Below, in pieces: positions 55,669 through 64,000 of a stretch of DNA of 64,000 bases. Made by a program: the position numbers and the translations under genes. How positions within the stretch are numbered: the stretch's first letter is position 1; every line of letters begins with the position of its first letter. This DNA is from Pseudeuparius sepicola (lineage: Eukaryota > Arthropoda > Insecta > Coleoptera > Anthribidae), in the NCBI GenBank assembly GCA_963920635.1, contig OY987302.1:29797278-29861277 (forward strand), read 5' to 3'. Below the pieces are notes generated by a model. The model was given only the letters and a program-made list of their open reading frames with translations. It was not told where the DNA came from and made no database searches.

Positions 55669-56323
55669 TATATGTATCATTTTTACTTAAAATATGTAAT
55701 GATATACATTTATTTGGCCAAATATGCAATAATATGCATTTATTTTACATGTACAAATACCTTAAAAAAACACCAAAACTGATTTTAGAGAAAAGGTTTA
55801 TTTTAAGAAAAATGGTAGGAAAACAAATACACAAAATACCTCGTAAAATACCTATATTAAAGCAGAATTATAGAAACATTTTGATTTGAAATTGTATAGT
55901 AAGAATTTATGATTAAATATAAAAAATAATTTTTTTCTAACTTTAATACCTACATCACTGGGAACCTTTCTACATTTAGCGGAAAATGTATGAACAAAAT
56001 CAATCGATTCGCTTAAACCTAAATTTTTACTTTCTAGTGAATGAATTATTACCTGGTATAAAACTAAAATTGACTCTAATAAAAACAAGTTGGTTAGTTA
56101 CATCAGCATTTTTCAGGGTTTCTTGACTTTGCACTACACACTGCGAGTTGTCTGCGGGCTCTCAGAATCTTAGTTATATCTATAAATAAGTATAGAAAAA
56201 ACATGCAAATATGCACAAAAATATAGTTTTTCCAGAAATATGCAATGTTTTGCGAAATTGAATAAAATATGCAAAAAATGCATATATATGCAATTTGCAT
56301 ATATTCCGCCCTTTATTTATAAG

Positions 56324-56999
56324 TATAAATACCTATGTTGACATCATTATGAAATTTCACTTCAAGATTTGGTCCGTACTCTGTGCATACCTACTTAGCT
56401 TCAATATTTATTTAAATTGACTTTAAAGTTAGCTGTCAGTTCCAATAAAAAAAACAGCAGCTGTTGCCCTAGTCAAATAAGAGTTTTTGTTTAATAAAAA
56501 CATTTCGAATACTTATACTTATACTTACCTATATTATTTTATTTTTTATTTCAATTATTATTTTCTTTGACGAGTTCACCTTTTCTTACTTTGAATTTTT
56601 GAATACCAAAACAAATTGTTAATAGTTGTTAATATGCTTTAAAGTAAGAATAGGTACCTATAATAGGCACTTCTAGGTATACTATATTAGGTATGGGAGT
56701 GCAGGCCAGAGAAAAAAAAACGGATTTTATATTTTTCCTTGTTTTTTTTTTGTTCATTTTTGAACGAATGTTTTCGTTCGTGCATTGTGCCCAGATACAT
56801 AGCTATATTTACAAGAATGCTGACAGAAAATAGTCTAGTCACACCCTCTTTTTTTATTTGACAGTTTTTTCTAAGTAAAAAAAGGTAAGGGAGGGGGGGG
56901 GAGGTAAAAAAACTATAAACACCATCTACTATTTTATTTTAGGATCTTAATAAATCTAACTGAATCAAGAACCGCTTTTAAAACACGTTATTAAACAAA
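56324..56999. other. No gene recognised
   Basis: AT-rich with homopolymer runs (a G-run at 56890-56905). Nothing coding. Confidence 0.35.
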
Positions 57000-57245
57000 T
57001 AATAAAAACGATAAGTGTATTTTTCAATCACCTTCCCAACTGTACAAAATGTAATAATACCAAGTTCCCCAAATAACCAGTGGCAGAGATATGGGTATAC
57101 ACTACATTTATTTGTTTTATCAAGAAAAATTCTAATACGGCCCTGTAAATAATTTTCTTTTATGCACTTGGATAACTTTATTTATTTTGAGCAAAAACTG
57201 TCTTGATATTTTTTTGTATCTGCCACAGTTTCAGGGCAAATGAGA
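57000..57245. repeat. Diverged solo arm of the DD41D family
   Basis: AAATAACCAGTGG(C/T)(A/G)GAG.TATGGGT, AATACGGCCCTGT and CTTGATATTTTTTTGTATCTGCCAC recur from 53260-53420 in the same order. Confidence 0.6.
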
Positions 57246-57649
57246 TTTTTCAGACGTACTTAACTCCTTATTGAAAATGCGAGACAACAAAATAATGCCA
57301 TTATTTTTGAAAAAATGCCACCTTCAGATTTTAATTTGGCCAGAGGATATTAAACAAAGTGTTATGGTTGAGAAACTCAAAACTTGCCTGTCATAGACCA
57401 CTTTTGTGCGAGCTTAAATATGTATTTTTATCGACAACTTGACTTTTGGTTTTAAAAGAAAAGTAGGTAGCAAAATAATAGTTGGCCATAGATAACATTA
57501 TTGTTTTGTTGAATTACTATGACAATTTAGTCCGTACTAGCACGACTAGCTAGAGTTCCTGGATTGGGAGTTAGGACAATAATTCATTTTTGAAAAGAAA
57601 AAATAATTTTTCAAGTCACATCAATTTTGTGGATTAAAAACAATTTGGG

Positions 57650-57990
57650 ATAGATCTGTATATCTTTTGTTCAAATTTGGTATACGGGAGTTTTAGGGTA
57701 TCCTGATTAACGTTGTGGTGTCAGATTTTAAATAAAAAATCAGCTAAATGGTTTTCGTCATTTTTTACTAGAAAAAAATTCGCAGTAAGACATAAAAATT
57801 GAGATTAACACCTGAAATTTTGCACTAAAGTAGTTTTTGCGACCTATCTTCAGAAAAAAACTGCCTAAAATTGGATGAAAAATAAAAAAATGCAGGGTGC
57901 TTCCATTTCAAATGAGTCACCCTGTAGGTCCGATAATGTTTCGTTTTCAAGATACAGGGTGTCAAAAATTTTATAAAAAATATTTTTTCG
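57650..57990. repeat. Inverted copy of the 50.7 kb repeat plus mariner-type ends
   Basis: TTTGTTCAAATTTGG, GGGTATCCTGATTAACG and GTGGTGTCAGATTTTAAAT mirror 50705-50790. Two element ends (GAGTCACCCTGTA and GATACAGGGTGTCA) follow at 57913-57963. Confidence 0.55.
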
Positions 57991-59814
57991 TAAAACTCTT
58001 AATAAAGCATTTTTCTTGCTTTTATTTTTTTAATTTCAGAAGTAACCCTTGTGCACGCCGCTGGCAAAAGAAGACAAACAATTTTTAGTTTCATAGATTC
58101 ATTTGTATTACATTAAAAACAATCACCAATTATTTTCAAAGTCATATTAGTTTGCGTTAAAAACAAAGCCCTTAAGGACCTGTCACGGTTTAAAATTCAA
58201 CTTTTCTATATTTCATTTAATGTTCCATTTAACTACGTTTTATTCTATAATTCCCTCATAACGTACTAAAATAATAGCGAAAGACGGTTCACCACTATCT
58301 ATTCTAATTGTGTTTATTCATATTAAAATAATACCTACAGGTGTTCTGTATTCGATATTTATTTTCCAGTAGTAATATTGTTCTATATACTTATTAATAC
58401 ATTTAATCCTCCCTCGCCTTTCGGCCAGTTATTCTCGTATCTGAAACTAATCCCAATATTAGTTTACTTAATGTTAATTATTATTATCTTCTTTCTTTGG
58501 CTACGTGAATTGTGGGTTGCCTGATCTCGGCATGAATTTCTGTTGGTCACCCATGGAACAACGCGTCGAGTCCTGTGATGTGGTACTCTCGGAATGGAAT
58601 CTATTTCGGTTTTTCGTTCTTCAATTTAAATTTCCTGCTATGGATTAAGTGCCGTAATTGTGTTTGGGTGATGAATTACGCTGTCTTACCTGATTGGTTT
58701 CGTCTAAGACGCTTAATTGTCCCTGCAATAGGATTTGCGTGGTGACTGACGTCGCGCAGTGGTTCTGATTTCGGTGGATTGCGAGTAGTTATACTGGAGC
58801 GTGCTGTATCGTGATTGTTGTCGCGTGATTTTACGATCGGTGTTCGGATTTTCCGTTTCGGTTTAAATTTGAATTGAACGTCTGGAATAGTGGGTTCATG
58901 TAGTGCCATATCGCGCATCATGTACAATATTTACCTGGTGTCTTCTTTTCATTATACCTTCGGCTAAATTGCGGAGTAGTTTATTCGCGGATGTCTTGTT
59001 GGGTTTGGATATTGTCGGGGTTTTGATTCATCCTAATTTGGTTGGCGCCTTTTGTTAATAGTTCGCCCGGCGGCGTTCGGCTGCTGCCCGGACCTTCTTT
59101 TTCGTTTCTTCCGCAGCGGAGTGTGAATCAAGCTATCCTAGGTGAAGGAGCTGCGACGCTTTTCGCGTTTTCTCCAAGAGTTTGCTGGAGTCCGATTTCG
59201 GGATTTAGTGAAAAGTGTCGACTCAAATAGTTGCTCTTACGTTTGCCTTGGCTTCGGTTGCGTTATTTTGCGTTTCCTGAGCCAACTAACGGTGTATACC
59301 AGATTTTCACAGCCAAGTTCTTCACTGAGGATGAAATCTTAACAGCTAGACATGTCTTGATCACTGAAAAGAAATTAATTAGAGCTTCCCAGCTGCACTT
59401 GTAGAAGTTCTTCACCAATAAGGCCGCCCTACATCTAGAGCTCTTTTTCTTCTACGTATACCTGGGTTTTCTTCGTATACCTATTTTGCCTTTTGCTGCC
59501 TGCGTGACCTCACGAGGTTTTCGGTCATACGTTACCTTCTACGAGGCGTTGTGTGCTTCGGATGGCTTGCTTGCGATGGTTTACTTGCTGGAATCTACCA
59601 CTACGTCCTACAGCCCTACATGCAACCTAGTGTCGCTGCCTGCGATGTCGAGGTGTGGGTGGTGTTGACATAAGTACCCTGCCTGTTGGTTCGGAGGAAA
59701 CTGTACGAGGCCCAACAGTTGTTAGCTGTCCAGCAGTACCAGGTTTTTGAATGTGATCGTGTCGTCTTAGTTTTTATTAACCCCTTTTAACATGTTTGTA
59801 TTACGTGATTGCTA
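57991..59814. other. GC-richer region without a recognised gene
   Basis: From about 58500 the sequence is noticeably richer in G and C than its neighbours. ORFs at 58676-58927 (minus, basic) and 59042-59668 (plus) are open in several frames at once, a composition effect, and show no domain. CCTGTCACGGTTT at 58178 resembles an LTR start and TATA/AATAAA signals lie near 60150-60200, so this could be LTR-retroelement sequence. No pol motif seen. Confidence 0.3.
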
Positions 59815-59942
59815 TTTTTAAATATTATTGTTGCCTATACAAGGGCTAACTGCCTATTTTAAATATTACTGTTGCCTGTACGAAGGCCTACTGCCAATTT
59901 TGAATATTATTGTTGTCTGTACAAAGGCCTACTGCCAATGTA
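59815..59942 (+). repeat. Three ~43-bp tandem repeats
   Basis: TTTAAATATTATTGTTGCCT, then (A/G)TAC(A/G)A(A/G)GGCCTACTGCC, three times with a few changes. Confidence 0.85.
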
Positions 59943-60145
59943 AACTTATTAAGTTGACTTTAAGTATTTTCTACATTTATTATCATATGAAGCTTCGGGC
60001 TATTAATGGGAATGGTTGTTTTGCACCCTTAAGGTGAACATTTAACAGCTGTACGCTAAACGTGATCACGTGAGGTAATATCAATTTAATTAAATAACAT
60101 ATATATGTGCCTTTATGTATGCATAGAACTTAGAAAGTTACGGCG

Positions 60146-60210
60146 TGCCCTATATAAGTTTGTCAAAACAACAACCCCTTTACTTTAACGGTCGAATAAA
60201 CGTTGTCAAC
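60146..60210 (+). promoter_or_regulatory. TATATAAG box and AATAAA, LTR-like spacing
   Basis: CCCTATATAAGTTTG at about 60148 is followed about 45 bases later by GAATAAACGTTGTC. A TATA box followed closely by a poly(A) signal is typical of a short R region in an LTR. No matching second LTR found. Confidence 0.35.
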
Positions 60211-60593
60211 TTATCCTCCCCTTTTTTATTTGTTCATTAGGTTCTCAGATTAATTAAAAAACTATTCAAACTTACTTACTTAATTTTGTTCTATAAATAA
60301 CTTGGCCAGTCTCATCATTTGAAAAGAGTAACCGGACCATCGGTAAATTTTCTGATTTAGGTTGCCATAAATCAGTGGCGCACCTTTACCTTGAACTCAC
60401 ACCCCGACGCCTAGCTAGCTGGACATCCCTTGCTACGCTCTTCAGCTACTCTTTTCCGACTAGTGAGATTGGCCTTGACCTTTAAAAACTTTCATCCTGA
60501 CTTATCATTATTGGCTATTGGTTTACTTATTTATTTTAAATTAAAAGAAAATAATAAAAGCTGAAATAGAGAGTGTGGCAGACCTATGTTTTT

Positions 60594-60962
60594 ATTTTCT
60601 ATTAATACTCTTCCGCACACAACCCTTCGAATGGTCAAAAGGGTCTAAGAGAACTGATTTCGTGATCATTTCCGTTCTTCCTCGCTTTCTAAATTAAGAA
60701 AAACGCGGAAACTTATTAGCCGGGGTTGGGATCGATACATATGGTTTAAAATGGCACGTTCAAAACAGTATTGTCTGTGTTCAGGTAGGAAATGTTTCAG
60801 AAACGAGACAATTCCATATTTTTCGAAATATTGGCCAAGTTGCTGGCCCTCGGACCAGATTTTACGCTGGCCAAGCGACGCTTTTATCATATCGGCAATA
60901 ATGTATGCGGCCACGTAATGAATGGTGGTAAATAGTTTAAAGGGAATGGGGAATGGGCACTG
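60594..60962 (-). CDS. Possible 3' exon: 83-codon ORF with poly(A) signal
   Basis: On the minus strand the ORF MAAYIIADMIKASLGQRK.. (60914-60666) continues upstream in frame (TIHYV) to about 60940 and ends KSEEERK-like with TGA at about 60664. An AAATAAA signal is near 60595-60600, 65 bases after the stop. The protein is helical and basic (EKYGIVSFLKHFLPEHRQYC) with no domain I recognise. It may be the last exon of a host or retroelement gene. Confidence 0.35.
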
Positions 60963-61651
60963 AGTAAAATAATAGGTACAACACTAATTAAATAACCTAA
61001 ATAAACCACAATACTACTGATGATAAAAAAATTCTACCTAATCGAAAGTTGTTCAATTGAAATAATCACGACAAAAAAGAAGTCTTCTTTCAAACTCTTC
61101 AAAATTTGCCCGTTGACATTGTCAACCGAACAGCTTCTGATATCTATTAACTGCTCCAAATTATTAGTGCTGTTTAAATTTTCTCAAATAAGTTTCTAGG
61201 TATTGTAGGCAGTAACAAGACAACAACTTAGTTTGTATGCAAAGTAATGAATACGGTGCTTATTCTAAAAGTAGGTCAGAGAGGCTAAAAGTGACATGGA
61301 GTGAATGGTCCTCGCGCTCATAATTTTTTTTAGTTGTTCACACCTGCCCCTCATTTACTTTACATTTATCGCTGACCGAGTCAGAAGGGCAGAAATTAAG
61401 GTTAGAATCCACTCTATTTCAAAGCTAAAAGTGGTTTCAATAGGATGTGAGAACTCGTAGGAAAATTTTCTTTTGTTAGGTTTACAGCAACGATTTTTTG
61501 TAAAATTTTACTTTGATACTGATATTAGGTTTTTTGCATTCGTCAAAAAATTCAAATATAAAGATTTGGTATTTCCAATTATTGTTATTAAAATAGGAAA
61601 AGAAAATAAATATTTTTATCGCCGACCGTCTGTAAAACTATAGATTACCAT
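60963..61651. other. No gene recognised
   Basis: AT-rich flank of the hAT element. Confidence 0.35.
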
Positions 61652-64000
61652 TAGGGCATCCAATCCCGAAATCTCGAATCCCGAAATCCCGGGATCCCAG
61701 ACAAATTTTGGTACTGTTAATCCCAGGATTATGAAAAGTGAGTCCCGGGATTTCGAAATTATTCAAGCTTGCAATGCCGCCTTCTATTTACGTGCAACCA
61801 CATGCGAGGTAAAATATGGATTTTCTCTGCCGGGAATTCCGTAGCCGATGAGCCCGAGCCTTTGTTTTGCTTACAGTAGCAGTTCCTTGCGTTAAGGCCC
61901 AATGGGATGGTCTCAATTTCACGCCATTTTCATTAGAAATATTGCTTGTTATTGTACTTTACCTTCATAGTTAGTGAAAATACCGTAGGTAAGTTTGTTT
62001 AAACATTTGGTTTGCAGAAATTATTATTGTATTACGTTTTATTTTTAAGATGTATTGCCGCTGTCGATCATGTCTATGGCTACATTTTCTACTCCAGCAA
62101 AATTACCTAAATTCATTGCTCATAAATCGAAAGCAAGCGATAAAAATTCAGTTTGGTTTTACTTTTTAACTGAGAAGGATGGGGGTGAGGGAGCTAAATG
62201 CAAAGCTGTCCAGCTATACGAAAGGTGGATCAACTAAAAGTTTGTTAACCCATTTACTCAGAATTCATAAAATAAATTTAAAGACGAAACCACTAATTAA
62301 AAAGGAGCCTCCTGGTATTAGTGGTACTTCAAAAGAAAGCAATATCGTATACATTGAAGATGATCTACCTGTGAACAGAAAACAATAACTGATTTTTTAT
62401 ATCTCAAGAAGAAAACACTTTAGATGCGGTGCTGGCCAGAATGGCAGCAGTAGATGGGTTTTCATTTTCTAAGTTTGTAACATCAAAGGATTTGCCAGAT
62501 TTACTAGCAGCTATATTTACTAGAGTTCCAGATTCGCCAACCACAATCAGAAATAAAATTTTGAATTACAGCAAGAAAATTCGCACATTTGTCATAAAAC
62601 AACTTGAACTTCAAAAAGAAAAAGATATGCGATTTAGTTTAACATTCGATGTATGGACTTCTTCATCAAACAAACATTTCATGAATGTAAACGTACATAC
62701 AGAGAAAAACTTTTGGAATCTTGGATTAATAAGAATAAAAAATTCCGTGACGGCTGAAGTAATTATGGAAGCATTAAAAATGCGACTTGCCAAACACGAA
62801 GACGATATTGTGAGCATTACTATAGATGGAGCAAGTACTATAACAAAAGTAGGAAAAATCGTAACTCCAAAGCAACAATTGTATGTAGCTCATGGAATGC
62901 AATTGGCAATTACAGATGTATTGTATAAAACAAGGAAATCTACATCTATTGAAGACAATAGAAAAGATCTGGAGACAAATACAGATACTGATGAAGATGA
63001 GGACCTGGAGCTGGAGACAGAAAACGGATTTGAAATTATCCAAAACAAAGATAATGCTGTAGTTTTGGAAACGGAAAATTGTAATATTTATTTTACCATG
63101 TCAGACATTCGGAAAATAAATAGGGTATTTAGAAAATCTCCATCTAAAAACAACATTCTTCAAACTAATGTTAAAGTGGAGCATGAAAAAGAACTGAAAC
63201 TCATTTTGGATTGTAAGGCAAGGTGGAGCAGTCTTCTTATGATGCTTCAGAGGTTTGTCCTCCTAGAAAATTGTGTTAAGAAAACCATGATTGACCTGAA
63301 CATGACATTTCCATCCAAGGAAGAGTACCAAACTGTTGTAAATGTAGTAAAACTTCTTAGAGCCTGTCAACATAACCGTAGATGCCTTATGCCAATGGGA
63401 GATGAACTTATATAAAGCAGACATTGCTTTAAAGTTCATGCTAAGCGAAGTGAAAAACGTTTCATCTCGTTTAACAATAGGGCTAGAAAAATCACAGAGG
63501 TTTCGAATTAAGCAACGCTGAACAGTTTTTTTCAGTATTCTTCATTATTTAGAGAATCCAGACGACAATGAATCAGATGAAAAATTATAATGCAAGAAAT
63601 AATTAAACTTATAGAGAGATTGCAAAAGGTGACAAAAAATTTCGAAGATACAATTCAGCACAAGAATGACGAAGAAGAAAGTGATGAAGACGAGAATATG
63701 AGCATTACTGATCTCAAACAAAAAACAACCAAATCAAGACCAAGTCTTCAAGAAAAATTACATTCTGCCTTAAATAAGAGTGTACGTCATATACGGCCAA
63801 GATCAAATAAGCAAGATTTATCTGAAACTATCATTGGAGAAATGGACTTATTAACAAGTGTTGAATCGGAGAGATGTTTTTCATCAGCAGGAAACATATG
63901 CACTAAGATTCGTTCAAGTTTAGCGGACAATATCCTAGACGAATTAGTATTTTTGCGTTATTTTTTTAAAAAACAGTTTGTTCGACTAAAACTCGTAGCA
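61652..64000 (+). mobile_element. hAT element, 5' end and transposase; right end outside window
   Basis: Begins TAGGGCATCCAATCCCGAAA. Nearby subterminal motifs ATCCCGGGATCC and TCCCGGGATTTCG occur in both orientations, as in a class of insect hATs. About 410 bp of leader precede the transposase. The 3' end lies beyond base 64000, so target duplication cannot be checked. Confidence 0.75.
62070..63995 (+). pseudogene. hAT transposase, frameshifted
   Basis: Read across at least four frames. A BED-type zinc finger begins SDKNSVWFYFLTEKDG and, after a frameshift near 62210, continues GSTKSLLTHLLRIHK; only one Cys of the expected pair is visible. The main frame 62429-63415 has VDGFSFSKFVTSKDL, RFSLTFDVWTSSSNKHFM, VSITIDGAS, VAHGMQLAITDVL, an acidic Asp/Glu insert, and DCKARWSSLLMMLQRF. 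Then frame breaks occur. The C-terminal dimerisation domain at about 63840-63950 (LLTSVESERCFSSAGN, SLADNILDELVFLRYFFK) is well preserved. Frameshifts near 62210, 62390 and 63415-63590 make it inactive, although most domains are still recognisable. Confidence 0.9.

Larger units (their letters stand above)
52971..56315. mobile_element. hAT-type element copy 2, interrupted by a DD41D mariner
   Basis: Starts TAAAGGGCGGAATATATGCA and ends with its reverse complement. Flanked by the perfect 8-bp duplication TTTATAAG (52963-52970 and 56316-56323). It is in inverted orientation to copy 1 at 40472. Removing the insert 53020-55668 and one TA leaves about 694 bp, matching copy 1. On the minus strand 55852-56088 reads HSLESKNLGLSESIDF and KVPSDVG..VRKKL, resembling part of a hAT transposase. 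Confidence 0.9.

Noticed and set aside
59042..59668. Plus-strand ORFs of 60-66 codons in the GC-rich patch
   Set aside because: No domain, no splice support, and several frames open together.

Overview
This is AT-rich, repeat-dominated eukaryotic nuclear DNA, most likely from an insect. The reasons are short GT..AG introns, arthropod-style TATA plus TCAGT-type initiators, and a dense population of insect-type DNA transposons: Tc1/mariner-like elements with ACAGGGTG ends and TA targets, hAT, Harbinger and ISL2EU-like remnants, non-LTR and Gypsy-type pol remnants, and a DUF7869-type gene. I cannot name the order or species. There is no prokaryotic operon, CRISPR array, rRNA or convincing tRNA. 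Almost every recognisable coding region is transposon-derived and most are broken.

Layout. 1-8.0 kb: two inverted arms of at least 2.0 kb, about 99% alike by eye, surround a 3.9 kb centre. Each arm carries an outward-reading spliced gene with tandemly duplicated short exons and a downstream coiled-coil ORF. The centre carries a compact TATA/Inr/AATAAA gene for a 181-aa Gln/Trp/Glu-rich protein, about six to seven diverged copies of a non-coding repeat, a 522-bp tandem duplication and two inverted T-rich minisatellites. A small ORF with its own promoter lies just outside the right arm. I recognise none of these proteins; this block is the best candidate for an undescribed element. 8.4-8.7 kb: G-rich cluster of GGTCA half-sites. 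8.7-11.3 kb: Gypsy integrase remnant and a non-LTR RT remnant split by a MITE. 13.2-15.3 kb: largely intact two-exon DUF7869-type gene. 15.5-19.0 kb: broken ISL2EU-like element (DDE_Tnp_4 transposase plus YqaJ-like exonuclease) with a Harbinger derivative inside.

19.9-35 kb: almost gene-free; holds non-autonomous elements (hAT with a perfect 8-bp duplication, fold-back elements, a 1.7 kb four-unit palindrome, several TA-flanked MITEs, a long-TIR mariner derivative) and a second Gypsy integrase remnant. 35-52 kb: an unrecognised spliced ORF, a second non-LTR RT remnant, tandem repeats, a 688-bp hAT derivative, a decayed DUF4817-type mariner and satellite-like arrays. 53.0-55.7 kb: a 2.65 kb DD41D-type mariner element whose transposase is spoiled in frame only by one internal stop; it sits inside a second copy of the 688-bp hAT family. 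58-60.6 kb: more GC-rich, LTR-like sequence and a small ORF with a poly(A) signal. 61.65 kb to the end: a large frameshifted hAT element that runs off the window.

The recognised genes are independent mobile-element genes rather than a host pathway. Repeat boundaries quoted to the base were read from the sequence; others are marked approximate. Family names are from memory of the families, not from a search.
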